64,000 bases of DNA. It comes from Adiantum capillus-veneris (taxonomy: Eukaryota > Streptophyta > Polypodiopsida > Polypodiales > Pteridaceae). The first letter of the stretch is position 1; every line of letters begins with the position of its first letter. Location of the stretch: positions 89,071,529-89,135,528 of the forward strand of contig CM043959.1 in the NCBI GenBank assembly GCA_014529385.2. Reading direction: 5' to 3'. Of the stretch, positions 45,651 through 57,242 are shown piece by piece. Both the position numbers and the translations under genes were made by a program. A model generated the notes under the pieces. It saw only the letters and a list, made by a program, of their open reading frames with translations. It had not been told where the DNA came from and ran no database searches.

Positions 45651-45945
45651 GTCACAAAGTTTCCAACAAAAGTCAGTTAAATTAATAAGTGAAAAATGTC
45701 AAAAATAGGGAAAATAGGTCAAATACACTGGAAAATTCCCCTGAAGGATTCTGATGGGAATGCTTATGATCATGCTGTGTGCAACCAGAGGATATGCATC
45801 TATACTAAGTGCCTAGGCATGTACGGTCTGCGAACAGACTCATAAAAGTGCCAGAACACTTCTAAATCTAGACTAACTGGACTGACTGAACCCTGGTCGT
45901 GCTGTAGCTTGTCCACGGACACATAGGGTTGGATGTGTCACGTGA
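45651..45945 (-). repeat. LTR family C fragment (5' part, minus)
   Basis: Matches the outer 290 bp of the LTR at 62016-63101, ending GGATGTGTCACGTGACA. It abuts hAT sequence on the left and gypsy pol on the right. Confidence 0.8.
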
Positions 45946-48160
45946 CACACAAACTCGTCCACATCCTTCTTGAGTCTCGGCCAAAAGAAATATCTCTCTA
46001 CCCCTTTCATGGTGGTAGCAACGCCGCTGTGACCCGTAAAAGGTGGACAGGAGCATTCGGTCCTAACCTTTTCCCTCAATGGCTGTGTAACGCACAACAT
46101 GGTTTTTCTCATCAAGTAGCCATCCCGAATGGAATATCCCGCTACTGTCTCCCCATCCCGTATCCGTGTGAAAACGTCTGCAAAATCTAGATCTGTGGCA
46201 TACTGATCGACCATATCCTCGAAGCTCTTATGATATATCATGGAAATAGCCAGAACCAACGGCTTCCGAGACAAAGCATCTGCCACCAAATTCTTCTGTC
46301 TCTGAACATGGACAATCTGGAAGTGAAACTGTGACAAGATGTTCGCCCACCGCATCTGCTTTTCCCAAAGCTGCTTCTGTGACAAGAAGTAGCGTAAACT
46401 CTGATGGTCTGTAAAGACAGTAAAGTCTGCTCCGAGTAGATAGTGCCGCCACTGAGTAAGAGCATGAATAACCGCCAAGAGCTCTTTCTCATAAATCTGT
46501 GCTGTCAATTCCGGCCTTGAGAACAATCGGCTCTCGTAAGCAATGACATGGCCTTCTTGCATCAAGACCGGACCCAGACTACGACCACAAAGCATCACAA
46601 TATACTTCAAATGACTTCTGCAAGTCCGACAAAGTCAAAACTGGTCCCGTAGTCAATTTTTCAAAGTCTGAAAGGCAGTCACCTCTGTGGGTCCCCACAA
46701 GAAAGAGACTCCTTTCTGCGTCAAAACATGCAAAGAGAAAGCAACCTCTGCAAACTTTCGAATGAACCGCCTGTAGTACGAACACAATCCCAAGCAGCTT
46801 CTAACTTCATGGACATTCTTCAAATCGGGCCAATCACGGATAGTCTCTATCTTGGCCAGATCCATTTGCACTCCTGCTGCTGACACAATGTGTCCCAAAA
46901 AGTGTATCTCTCGTAGGAAAAATTCACTTTTCTTTGCATTAATCACTAACTTGTGATCTCATAATGTCTGAAAGACTTGAAACAAATGATCTCTATGTTC
47001 TGCCTCATTCTTGGAGAAAACAATGATATCGTCAAAGAAAGTGCCAACAAATACCCTGTACTCTTTGAAAAATCCTGTCCATCATCCGGTTAAATGTCGC
47101 GGGAGCATTGGTTAGGCCAAAAGGCATCACCAAAAACTCAAATAACCCAAAAGTCGTCCGAAAGGCTGTCTTGTAGACATCTCCCGGCGCGATTCTGATC
47201 TGATGATATCCACTCTTCAAATCAATCCTGCTAAAGCACGAGGATCCCTGTAATCTATCGAGTATATCATCGATCCTAGGAATAAAAATCTGTTTTGATC
47301 GTGATTTTGTTGAGAGCTCTATAATCGATGCACATTCTTCAAGATCCGTCTTTCTTCAAAACCAACAACATTGGAGAGCAATACGATGAAGTACTAGGCT
47401 GGACAAGACCCTTTTCCAAGAGGTCTTTCACTCGATTCATAATCTCTTCGTTCTGTGCTCGGCTTACACGATAAGGTGGCCGGTTCGGTGGTGTGCTTCC
47501 AGGTATCAGATCAATAGTATGATCTTCAAGACGAGCAGGTGGTAACTCGTCTGGCAGGCCCTCTGAGAAGCAATCGGCATGAGAGTGGAGAAAATCTTGG
47601 CGTTCTTTATCAAGTTCAGACATATTTGTCCTATCCTCATCACTCGACTCTTTCAAAAAGATCGAGTAAACAAACAGACTAGATTTCATTAATTTAGAAA
47701 TGGCCGAAGCCGATACAATAGGGACAGACTCGCCCTGCAGTTTTATATCGAGTACAATGGTTTTGCCCTTCTCTCTAGTCAATGTCGCTTTCCTCGCCCG
47801 ATAGTCGACCACCGCGTTGTTCTTGTGGTACCAGGGAATTCCCAAGAGAGCATCACAACCTTCCAGAGGCATTATGTAAAAGTCCTCACGCCCCAAATAC
47901 CCCTGACAATGCAACCGAAGTTTGCCAATGACAGGTGTGATGGCTACGTCCCTGCCGCGTGCCACTAGAACAACCTCCACAAGTGGTCCCATGCGATCGG
48001 GAGTGATCTCGAACCGCGCCGCCAATTCAAGTGAAACAAAGTTTGCCTTGGCTCCTCCATCAAAGAAGATCAGGGCTTCTTGGTCTTTCACTTTGCCCCA
48101 AGCTCGGCAAAGTTCTGTACTCTCGTCCATCGTGCCAGGATCGGTACCCACGGAATCTAG
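45946..48160 (-). pseudogene. Gypsy D pol: protease, RT, RNase H, integrase N-part
   Basis: Protease motif LIFFDGGAKANFVS has Gly where Ser or Thr normally follows the catalytic Asp. [62 protein letters not shown] and a catalytic box read as FFDDIIVFS. RNase H: YEKELLAVIHALTQWRHYLL, TDHQSLRYFLSQKQ. Integrase zinc part: FTGHSGVATTMKGVERYFFW. Several frame changes occur (near 47340, 47020 and 46650). The enzyme set is that of Ty3/gypsy; a chromodomain cannot be judged because the end is lost. Confidence 0.88.
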
Positions 48161-48179
48161 AACCAGTCCTGTTTTTATC

Positions 48180-48397
48180 TTGCCTTTCCTTCCACGTTCC
48201 TCCGCTGCTCTCGAACTCTCAAGCCTTTCGTCATCCTTGTCATCTGTTCTTCATGTGCCTTTTTAGGGCACTTCGCGGAGATATGTCCAGTTTCCCCGCA
48301 TCCAAAGCACTTCCCCTCCCTGATGAAGCGAGCCCGCTCCTGAGAAGTAAGCTTGGATCGTGCATCTTTCTTTTCTGAGTTGCTCTTTCTCTTTCTA
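48180..48397 (-). pseudogene. Gypsy D gag, zinc-knuckle end
   Basis: Minus-strand RKSNSEKKDARSKLTSQERA then FIREGKCFGCGETGHISAKC, a CCHC knuckle that binds RNA during packaging. The rest of gag lies beyond the solo LTR at 49625 and upward; reading across the 5-bp duplication keeps the frame. Confidence 0.85.
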
Positions 48398-49624
48398 TGT
48401 ACGTGACACATCCAACCCTATGTGTCCGTGGACAAGCTACAGCATGACCAGGGTTGGGTTCAGTCAAGTCAGTCTAGAATAGGAAGTGATCTGGCACCTT
48501 TGTGAGTCTGTTCGCAGACCGTGCATGTCCAGACACTTAGATTAGATGCATATCCTCTGGTTGCACACAGCATGACCATCAGATTCCCATGAGATCCCAT
48601 CAAGAGCATTTTTACCGTGCATAGACCTATTTTCTCTATTTTTGACATTTTTCACTTAAATAAGTGACTTTTGTTGGAAAGTAGGTAGGGCAATTTTGCT
48701 AAGTTTGTATATAAGCAAACCTAAGGCTAGCACTATCTGGCAGAAGAAGAAGGAGAGCATCAGGCACTCGAGTGCAGCAGGCCCTCTGGAGACCCTTCTC
48801 AGCAAGACGACCCTCACCATAGCTAGCGTTTTTGCTTCAACAGCATCAGCGTTTTCAGCCTTGGAGAACCTCAGCCATTAGCGTTTTCTGTCAACAGCAG
48901 CAGGCGCTTTCAGCAAGCAAAACAGCCAGCCTATTCAGCGTTTACAACAGCCCTGCATTGGCGTTTTTGCAGCTACAGTACTCAGCCCTACTAGCGTTTT
49001 TGATCCCTTGCTGCCTGGCCGTTTTCAAGCAGCCCCTTCAGCATTTTTGAAAGCAGCCCATGCAACGTTTTTGCATCAGCCATATCAGCCTTCAGTAGCA
49101 TTTTGCACAGAGATTACAGCCCATGAACCTGGCGTTTTCCACTCAGCCATACCAGTGTTTGCATCAGCAAATTCAGCAGTTGAAGACCCAGCAAAGATAG
49201 CGTTTTTGGCATACAAAGACACAATAGCAGATCAGCCCCGACTTGGTGCAACAGTACCGATTCAAAGCATTCAGTTTTCAGCCATAGCCTCATCCTCGTC
49301 GTCCACACCGTTGACATCGACATAGCCATTAGATTTACATTCAGCATCATTGTACCAGATTGTGCAATTAATAGTAGACCACTCTCGCCATCGAGAGTGG
49401 GGCCCTTGGAGGAGGGTTTTACAACGTCTATGGTGTCGTATTCTCTTCTCTATTTCTCAGTCTCATACACCTTCACGCACAGTGTCCATTCACTTTGTTT
49501 GTGTCCATTGCACTCTCTCATTAAGAACGGAAGGCTCTCCCTTCCATAAGTAAAAGGAACCTTGAGCACAATTTGGAGCACTCATCTTGAGCAAAGTTCA
49601 ACATTCATTCCGTTGCACCTTACA
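48398..49624 (+). repeat. Solo LTR of family C, with TSD TTCTA
   Basis: 1,227 bp, TGTACGTGACACATCC...GTTGCACCTTACA. TTCTA lies at 48393-48397 and 49625-49629. TATA-like GTATATAAGC lies near 48705. Seven exact GCGTTTT words lie between 48826 and 49206. It is inserted in gypsy D gag, opposite to the gene. Confidence 0.92.
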
Positions 49625-51000
49625 TTCTACCTTCATTTGTCGAAGTCTGTTCAGCTCTTTGTGTCATGATCTCATCGATGGAGTAAGTCAGACTGCCAGA
49701 GTGGATGGCAAAACCCCGTTTCGCATGACTCATCAACTCCTGAATAGAAGTTGACTTTTGTTCCAAGCAGTGATCTCGGATCTCTGTAGGTAGACCCAAG
49801 GTAAACTGCTCAATCTGTTCCTTGAACAATATCTTCTTAAATGAAGAGGCGGGTAGAAAAGAGCTCCAGAATCTCTCACAATAAGCGTCCACTATATCTT
49901 TCTTGGTCATCCGAAGATGGTTCCAAGCAGTTCGTATATCACGTTCATACTCTCGAGTCAACTAAGAAGAAATAAAAAGCCTCTTGAATTTCAGCCATTT
50001 AACTGGCGCAGTCTTGCTTAATAGAAGCGTGGACCACCAAGCTCGAGCATTCCCCTTAAAGTAAGAGGTAGCTCTTCGAATCTTAGAGTGCTCTGAGTAA
50101 CGCCCTCCCGCGAAAGCGATGTCAAACTGCTGTACAAAAGACAAAGCCTTCGAAGCATCTCTATATCCAGCAATCGTGTCAAATTTAATTGGATGTCCAC
50201 CTTCCTTAAACTCTCGGACTTTCTTGCTTTTGTCTTCCAAAAAGTCATACTGGTTGGCTTTCTAAAAATTCTTCTTCTTTGCATAAAAGTTGCTTTCATT
50301 AGAGTCTGAACTGTTTGTAGACAAGTCCTCTGTAGAACTGTCACTCGCGGGGCGAGATTTAGACTTCTTTGCCTTTTTCTTGCCCTTTCCGAAGGGTTGC
50401 TTCTTGCTTCGCTTTTTGCCTTTTCGGTCTTCTTCGCTCGAGTCAGATGAGCTAGAAGAACTATCAGAAGACGAAGAAGAATTGGGTACTCCTCCGAATC
50501 GAACACGCTTCTTCTGTTTCTTTGCCTTTTCAAAAGTCGACTGACAACCCAAATAGCCCGGGAAGTCAGTGCCTTTCTTTTGCTTTTTGTCGTGCTTTTC
50601 AACTTTGTTCTGCGCGTCAAAAAGATGAGCAATTCTTACATCAACCACCTCTTCTAATTCCTTCTCTGTATAGTAGGAGGTTTCTTGAGAGCGGGTTTTG
50701 GGGGTGGGTTGTGGTTTTCTGCCACTACGCGTGCACCTCTTCTAAAGAGGTCTTGCTCATATATTTTGCCATTTTCGGGTCCTTGGCAAAATTAAGCATC
50801 ATCTTTGTTGCATCACCGATCAATCGTTGACGCTCCATCTCTCGACGCTCCGGCTGAGTAGGCCAAGGCGGGCCATACTTCTTGCCGGAATCTTCGTTGT
50901 GATCCCTTCCCGCATCCCCGGATGCAGAGGGAGGTTGACTAATCTTAGCCCGAAGCCATAGGTGCCGTGGAAAAAAAATTTGGGATCGAATTTTCCGCAG
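49625..51000 (-). pseudogene. Gypsy D gag, N-terminal and capsid parts
   Basis: One frame from about 50648 to 49625 is broken only by TAG stops at 50262-50267 and 49962-49964. Motifs: KKRVRFGGVPNSSSSSDSSS, a Lys-rich stretch, ANQYDFLEDKSKKVREFKEG, FVQQFDIAFAGGRYSEHSK, ARAWWSTLLLS, EQIEQFTLGLPTEIRDHCLE. The second stop stands where the copy at 12.4 kb has Trp (SSW). Upstream, in another frame, the start region reads KMMLNFAKDPKMAKYMSKTS. Confidence 0.85.
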
Positions 51001-51016
51001 AATAGAAATCGGTTGT

Positions 51017-51028
51017 GCTCTGATACCA
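51017..51028 (-). promoter_or_regulatory. Primer-binding site of gypsy D
   Basis: On the minus strand, TGGTATCAGAGC one base after the LTR end ...CCGTTACA; initiator tRNA-Met type. Confidence 0.85.
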
Positions 51029-51029
51029 C

Positions 51030-51719
51030 TGTAACGGACTTGGACACTCCAAGTCAAGAATCTACCGCGACAGCACCAAATAACCACTTCAAAACAATTC
51101 ACAGTTCACTATTTATTCGACACTGGCCCGGCGGAGTTCCGTGCCTGGAGATATTGGCCCCAAAGACTGGCGCCCCTTCCGGTATTTCTTTTTGTATTAA
51201 TCTAAGTTCAAAGTACAAGAGTGCGGGCAAGCGCTCGCATTCAGACTCTGCGTCCAGATGCTCTGAGTTGTGAGGTCTGCTCACATATTTAAAGAGTACA
51301 AGGGAAGCCAAAAGCAGAGCCCCAAAAGCTGAAAATCAAAAGCCCAAAGGCTTCCTGCTTTCCACAAGCTCTCTCTTGAGCCAATAGAAAAATAAAGCAA
51401 AAGATTTCCTCTCTCTCTCTCTCTCGCTTAATAAATAAAGCAAAGAGTCTTTCTCTCTATCCCATCCTTTGCGTAGAAAAACAGAAAATAGCAATGCCAA
51501 AATCTGCCAAAAAGCAACAAACTGCCGTAGCTTTTGTGCCTCCGCAAATTGCCATGCAAAACGCGGGGGTCCGTACAGCTGCCACGTGTCAGTCCTGCCA
51601 CGTCAGCAATTAGGGTTAGGGTTTCTTGCAGTTAGTTAGGGTTTCCTACAGTTAGGATTTCTTGCAATTAGGGTTAGGGTTTCCTGCAACACTGGACAGG
51701 CACGTCATAATTTGTGACA
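51030..51719 (-). repeat. Gypsy D 5' LTR
   Basis: 690 bp; on + TGTAACGGACTTGG...TTTGTGACA. TATA-like TTTAAATATGTG (element sense) lies near 51285. The U3 part holds three telo-boxes (51616-51682). Confidence 0.85.
51616..51682 (-). promoter_or_regulatory. Three telo-boxes (AAACCCTAA) in the gypsy D LTR
   Basis: Exact TTAGGGTTT on + at 51616-51624, 51636-51644 and 51674-51682, plus a one-mismatch copy between them. Two of them extend to TTAGGGTTAGGG. Telo-boxes are known plant promoter elements bound by TRB proteins; a role here is inference. Confidence 0.8.
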
Positions 51720-52080
51720 TTCCCCTTATCGTTCTAGAGCTAATGACGCGAACACTTTTTCTAGTCCAAAATAGCAATTCCCTAAATTTTAGGAGATGCT
51801 TTCATGGCACTCACACGGGTCATCTGACCATCAATCACCACTGGAACCGCATCGAAAAAATGCAATGTCGGTCAGCTATCAAGTGATTTACATTCATAGC
51901 CCCACCGTGGCTAACCTTAATCCATTTGTCCAACTTTAGTGCTCCCTGGCCGTCCGGCCTAGACTCTCACTGTCCGCCTCACACCATGCAACTCGGGCAT
52001 TGGCATTTCAAGAGGGGTGCCTTAAAACAAGTCATAGAATTTCCCCCAAAAAGAAATCAACAAGTAAAGTTAGTTGCCAC
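51720..52080 (-). repeat. Inverted fragment of LTR family G
   Basis: Reverse complement of the outer 390 bp of the LTR at 30152/52976: TCCCTAAATTTTAGGAGATG matches CATCTCCTAAAATTTAGGGA there. It ends near AGTTGCCACAGACTGGTGAC. Confidence 0.7.
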
Positions 52081-52254
52081 AGACTGGTGACGGGGCGCCA
52101 CAGTTTGGGGCCAATGCTCTCTTTGGGTGGAACTCCACCACCCCGTTTCTTGTGTGCAGTGTATCTCTTTCAACTCAGTTGTTTGAAGTGTCTAAAGTCT
52201 GCTCAGTGTGTTCTTTCATCACGCGGTGCCCTCCCGTTACAGTGGTATCAGAGC
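52081..52254 (+). repeat. LTR family F fragment (+) with primer-binding site
   Basis: GCGCCACAGTTTGGGGCCAA...CTCCCGTTACA matches, inverted, the LTR at 59021-59671. TGGTATCAGAGC follows at 52243-52254. Confidence 0.75.
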
Positions 52255-52603
52255 TCCAGTTGTGTGCTTTTCTAAAAGCATATTGGTCCTACCAAGAATA
52301 GAGCACTATGGCATTTTTGAACTCAGAGTACATGCAATTTCTTCTCAATGAGCTTCGCTACATACTTTCGTAGCATCCTCACCAGAATCTCCCAGTGTGT
52401 AAAGTTTCCAACAATCCCTAAATTACATATTGCCCCCTCATAAGCCCTAGGTGGTACCACCTCCGTCAGCACTAGAAAGTAAAAGAGCCTCCAACCGACA
52501 ACCTACTTAGCATTCTGTTCCAAATGGGGGAGTCTTTAGGAACATGGTACAGACAAATGACCTTGATCGAGTGCAGCCACACCTCTACCACCGCCGTTGC
52601 CTC
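52255..52603. other. Internal sequence of an LTR family F element, no coding seen
   Basis: Starts like the inner flank of the other family F LTR (GTGTGCTTTTCTAAAAGCATA against 58985-59000 inverted). No Gag motif was recognised before the next LTR fragment. Confidence 0.5.
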
Positions 52604-52975
52604 TGTCACAAGACAGGCACCACGTGCAAATAGAAAAGAACAAACTGAACAGACTTTTAGCACTTTAATAACAACTGAACTGAAAGAGAGAGATGACACG
52701 CGACACGGAGTGGCAGAATTCCACCCCAGAGAGTATTGGCCCCAAACCTTGGCGCCCTTTTCGGTGTTTCTTTATATTGCATCATCAAAGTACAAGCCGG
52801 TACTCTAGACTCTGCACCTTCTCCAAGAAGCATGCCAGAGAATGAGCCCTAACCTCATATTTAAAGGCCCTAAGCCCCAAAACAGTCTACAATAAAAAGC
52901 CTTTAAAACTCAAAAGCTTCTAGTCTAAAAAGCAATCCCAAAAGCTGCCAACGTAATTAATGGAAATCCGTACGG
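52604..52975 (-). repeat. LTR family F fragment (-)
   Basis: TGTCACAAGACAGGCACCACG on + and TTTAAATATGAGG in element sense match 59021 onward. It is cut at 52976 by the family G LTR. Confidence 0.8.
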
Positions 52976-54451
52976 TGTCACCAACGTGTGACTACTATCT
53001 ATCCCTTTTGTTGATTTCTTTCTTATTATCTATTTACTTTCACTTTTTAGAAACACCCCTCGGGAAATCTAACTGCCCTGCATTGCATAGCTAGGTGGAA
53101 CTGTCCAGAGGGAGTCCGGGCCTGAGGGCAAGAGAGCACTAAGGTTGGACAAGGACTATGGTTAGCCAAAGTGGGGTCATTGACTAGCCAATGTGGAATC
53201 CTTTGCTACAGAGGCTACATTTCAGTTTTGGGTGTGGCTGCAGTGTACAAAGGGGGTCAGATGACCTAGAAAGATACAATGGCAGCATCTCCTAAAATTT
53301 AGGGAACTGCTATTTTGGGACCTGAAAATGTGTTTGCGTCATTACCTCCGGAATGACAAGGGGAACATTTTCTTACTCTGCCGTGAAGTCAACTAGGCAA
53401 CCGGTTGGGAGATTTTTAGACGGCAACCCCGAAACGGGAAAATGCTTGTAAATGTGCCAAGTGGCACATTCTGGTGCACTTTCCTCATGCAACAAGAAGT
53501 GGCGCTGAATTTGAAGGTGGGAGAGGCTCATTTTCAGATTTTGTCACAGGTTAGAGCTATGGAGTGCTTGCTTTCCCTCCTATGTACAGTGCGGTGCCAG
53601 GAGTGATGCCCTGCACGCTATGCACTGCCCTCTCTCTCCTCTATGGCAGTATGTTATGCCCCTCTAGTGGGCTTTTCAATTGACCAATGTACAGTTGTGT
53701 GGGTTCATGAGCGATTGCCAAGGCAACAGCCTCTTGCACAGGTACTGAATTAGCTAGCGGCTAATCCCCCGCACGTACAGGTGAATTCGGAGAGGTTTCA
53801 CGCCAGAAATCTCGTCCGATTCAAAGGGCAAGTAGCCCTACAGGTGCAGGAGCTCGAGGACTTGCTACGGATGCGACCGGCACGCGAAACGGAGCCCAAA
53901 ACAGTAAATTACAGCCTGCTGTGTATTTTTGCAGGTTTAGGGTTTTGGCCCTAAACGGTCCCTAATACCCCCAGGAGGTTCGGGGACGCGAGGGGACCGC
54001 TATACAGGTGATCTGGCGCATTTTCGGGGCTAAAAACAGAGAATTCAGCGTGCTGCAGATTCTCGCCAGGTTTTGCAAAGTGCCCGTATGCGTCGGGAAA
54101 GTCATTCAATGCGTGGGAATACTGACTGTGAAGGGTCCTAGTACAATTATGCTGCCGAAATCGGGCCGGAACAATTGAAATTCAGCCAAGCTTGTGCGGG
54201 GCATCTTGTAGGGAACCACAGCGTTTATTCCCTCTTTTAAACAATAAAGAAATACCGAAAGGGGCACCTAAGTTAGGGGCCAATCTGGTGTCGGTCTACT
54301 CATACAAGTGCAATCTAGTAGCCTGTATCCCTCTCCCCTTTGTTGTGTCTTGAAAGTACAGGTAAAGTGGGCAACGAATTAAATGGGTGAAAGCAAATAA
54401 GGTTTAAGTCTAAAGTCTACCGCCCTTTTTGAAGTTAACAGGCCGGTTTCA
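52976..54451 (+). repeat. LTR family G, 5' LTR of a gypsy element
   Basis: 1,476 bp, TGTCACCAACGTGTGAC...GGCCGGTTTCA. It matches the solo LTR at 30152-38357. Directly after it come TGGTTCCATCCCCGGG (a primer site for an unidentified tRNA) and a gag gene, so this is a true 5' LTR. Confidence 0.85.
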
Positions 54452-54467
54452 TGGTTCCATCCCCGGG
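54452..54467 (+). promoter_or_regulatory. Candidate primer-binding site, not tRNA-Met-i
   Basis: TGGTTCCATCCCCGGG starts with the TGG expected opposite a tRNA CCA end. I could not name the tRNA. Confidence 0.6.
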
Positions 54468-54558
54468 ATTAAATCACTTTTTCCCATAGAAGTGAGCCTT
54501 GGTCAGGTTGGGGTTGAAGACACAGGGGATCATAGACCAGACACAAGGAATTGCAATT

Positions 54559-55532
54559 ATGGCTGACAGACCAGATGATGTGACTGAAGAGGTTTCCTCT
54601 TCACAGGGTCAACAGACATATGAAGTGGGTGAGTCTTCAAGACCACCATAGACGGATGATGATATATTCAGGACCCAGTTAGCTACTGCTGTGGCTATGT
54701 TCACACAAGTAATGCAGAATCAGAGGGTTTTAGCCTTTCTGCAACCTCCTCTTCCGTCTCAGCAAGTTGGGTCACTGGATCATATTCAAAAGCCTGCTAA
54801 GGCTCGAACACAGGTGATTCATATTGCATAGTCAATGGAAACACCTGTACACTTGACGGAGAACATGCAGTCTCCACAACCTGTGCCTAAAGTGCAAGAA
54901 CAGGTGGCTGAGATGCCAGTCTTTCAAGCTGTACCAGTTCAGCCAACCACTTTTCAACAGCCTATAGCTGGTTCTAATGGGCAAGGAAGCAACCTACAGG
55001 CTATGCAACAAGTCTTCCCACCACCTTCAGTACACCCTGGCTATTTTGGAGGTGGATCGGTATTCCAGAGCATGGCTGGTCATGCACTTGGAAATCAGTT
55101 TTACACGTCAGGAACAGTGTTTGGGGGTGCTCAAACAATGATGCCTAACCCCATGTATGGTGTTACGGGCATGCTACCAGGGTTTCAAAGCACTCAGGGC
55201 CAATTTGGGATGCCACAGGCAAATTTTGGTATGGCTGGAATTACAAATCAGCAGCCAAATATGGCATTTCCAGGTCAACTTAATTGCGGTCAGGGAACAC
55301 AAATGAACCCTAACAGTGTTCCCATGTTTCAGTCACTTCCATATGACAACTTAACACCGCTGGAGAGGCCAACTCCACGGACAAAGAAGGTGGCAAAGGT
55401 GTGACATTCACGACCTTTACAGGGTTTGATGATAGGAAGAAGACTCTCTCATTCCTCCAGCAGTTTGACAAGGCCTATACAGGGGGAAACTTTACAGAGG
55501 CTTCAAAGGTCCGCAAGGCAACCACTTTCTTG
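54559..55532 (+). pseudogene. Gypsy gag pseudogene cut by a PLE
   Basis: ATG at 54559 opens MADRPDDVTEEVSSSQGQQT. TAG stops lie at 54649-54651 and 54829-54831 in the same frame, then a Gln/Met/Gly-rich stretch (QFGMPQANFGMAGITNQQPN) to a TGA near 55402. After a one-base shift the capsid motif FLQQFDKAYTGGNFTEASK follows, ending at 55532 where PLE sequence starts. The Gln/Gly-rich N-terminal half is unlike the Ser/Lys-rich Gag of element D, so this is a different lineage. Confidence 0.8.
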
Positions 55533-56501
55533 ACCTCAATCGCACCTCACTCCTCCTACCCTCGCACAAAATAACAAAAAATCCACCCACTGTGCTCAAA
55601 ATTCCCTTCACACCCACCACTAGAAAAATAATGCTACCCTCCCAACGTATTAGCTATCCCATTTCTAAGGCTTGCCAACTGGATGCCGATCTTTCCCACC
55701 TCCGTAGACCTACCATGTGTCGGACGTCCGGGCCCAACATTCATAGCCTTCTGGTACATAGTTTACACCCCCCTTGATACAAACTTTTCACCCCACAAGT
55801 TTTCTCTGTATGCCTTCCACACCACCCCAACCCCTCTGGTCTACTCTTTTGGTTTCTTAAAGCACTTTAAGTTTTCATTTTTCCTTTCGTATTTTCTCTT
55901 ACACTTTACCCCTTATAGCTAAAAAACTCTCGGTTTTTCAGATTTTCCTTCCATCTTTTCTCTTATAATCTACCCCTTATAGCTCAAAATGTTAACACTT
56001 GGTTCCTTACCCCTCTCCCCTAGTATTACCTTTGGACTCTTTTTTGCCACCCTCATGAAGCTCACTTTGAACCACTTTAATTTTTACATACTCTTCTTAC
56101 CTGAAGAAGCCCCTTATGCACATTTCTACCTCACCCTCGCATTTCCAAAAAATCCTACTCTCAAATTTGTAGTACCTTGGATTTTGACCTGCACCTAAAT
56201 CACCTTAACTCCTCCCTGTACCCCAATACTTAGTCTTAAAATTCTTTCCTCTCTATGTACCCTGGTACTCGGTCTTAAATTCCACTCTTTTCAAAAATGT
56301 CGTTAGCCCTCAAAAAATCTTAACCAAGCACCCTTTATAAAACCCTACCTCCTCCCCATCCCTTACAAACACATTTTCCCAACACCACCACTGATGAGCT
56401 CTTAAGAGCGAAACGCGTTTGGTGGTATTTCCCCTATCATTACCATCCATTTTTAACACCCATCCATTCTCGCTAATCTTATGCAGTCGTTTCACACGCT
56501 T
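55533..56501 (+). mobile_element. Penelope-like element, 5'-truncated copy 1
   Basis: Identical in layout to the last 976 bp of copy 2 (57746-58721): the RT C-terminal end (SYPISKACQLDADLSHLRRP), a stop, about 600 bp of AT-rich tail, a hammerhead ribozyme and 75 more bases. It starts abruptly inside a gypsy gag gene. PLE truncation at the 5' end is typical of target-primed copying. Confidence 0.85.
56384..56426 (+). ncRNA. Type I hammerhead ribozyme, copy 1
   Basis: All conserved parts are present. Stem I is ACCACCA (56384-56390) pairing with TGGTGGT (56420-56426). The core is CTGATGA (56391-56397). Stem II is GCTC-TTAA-GAGC (56398-56409). GAA lies at 56410-56412, and a short stem III is AC-GC-GT (56413-56418). 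The cleavage base T is 56419. The predicted cut lies between 56419 and 56420. A very short stem III is the form reported for PLE hammerheads. Activity was not tested. Confidence 0.92.
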
Positions 56502-56920
56502 GAGTGAGCCCTAACCTCATATTTAAAGCCCCTAGGTCCCAAAAGCAGTTTACAATAAAAAGCCTTTAAAACTCAAAAGCTTCTACTCCAAAAAGCAATG
56601 CCAAAAGCTGCCAACGTAATTTACAGAAATCCGTACAGCCTGCCACATCATCAGACAGCGCAAAACACGGAAATCCGTACAGCCTGCCACATCATCATGC
56701 CAGTGCAATTTTCGGAAATCTACCACGTCATCAGTTTTTGCGTGTGTCCGGATCCTGCTTTATTTTCTTCCTTTATGTCACCTGGGGCCCCATCGAACGG
56801 GGTCCCCATAAGTTGGTAGGACTTCTTCTGTTACATTTTCTTCTTATGGTTTAGGCCTCTCGGCCACATCTGTAAGTTGGCTCCATTCTTTAGGCTTTGA
56901 CACGTAAGCAGTTTGTTACA
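56502..56920 (-). repeat. LTR family F fragment (-)
   Basis: GAGCCCTAACCTCATATTTA on + to GTTTGTTACA matches 59258-59671. It abuts PLE copy 1 on the left. Confidence 0.82.
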
Positions 56921-56985
56921 TGCCTCCACCACAACACCATCACTGCCACCTAGGTACAATGGTTGGAGTCCCTATGGATATCACT

Positions 56986-57240
56986 TGTCATGTGCGCACT
57001 GCACGTGCACCACGTGGACAAGCTTTTGCTACAGTCTAGCATCAGTCATAGTTTAGTTTAGGATCTAGCCTGGCAATTTGTGAGCCGCTGGCAAGATGTG
57101 CATGCCCAGGCAGGTCATAGTTGCATATCCTCTCTTGGACAATAGAGTCAATTGACATATAGGCATGTAAACAACCCCTTAGGTCATTTATTTCATAAGT
57201 GACATTTTAGCAGTATTCCAGATCAAAATCGTGGGGCTCA
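56986..57240 (+). repeat. LTR family C' fragment (+)
   Basis: TGTCATGTGCGCACTGCACG onward matches 59737 onward, and the 65-bp spacer before it (56921-56985) matches 59672-59736. It is cut at 57240 by PLE copy 2. Confidence 0.82.
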
Positions 57241-57242
57241 AT

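Larger units (their letters stand above)
45946..51719 (-). mobile_element. Ty3/gypsy element D, missing its 3' end
   Basis: Minus-strand order: LTR (51719-51030), primer site, gag (51000-48180, interrupted by a solo LTR), then protease, RT, RNase H and the integrase N-part down to 45946, where a family C LTR fragment cuts it. The integrase core and 3' LTR are missing. Fragments of the same family occur at 1-2154, 7460-7641, 12367-14065 and 39957-40609. Confidence 0.88.

Noticed and set aside
51605-51690. Interstitial telomere repeat from TTAGGGTTAGGG words
   Set aside because: Units are degenerate, separated by TTCTTGCA-like words and confined to an LTR; the telo-box reading fits better than a telomere remnant.
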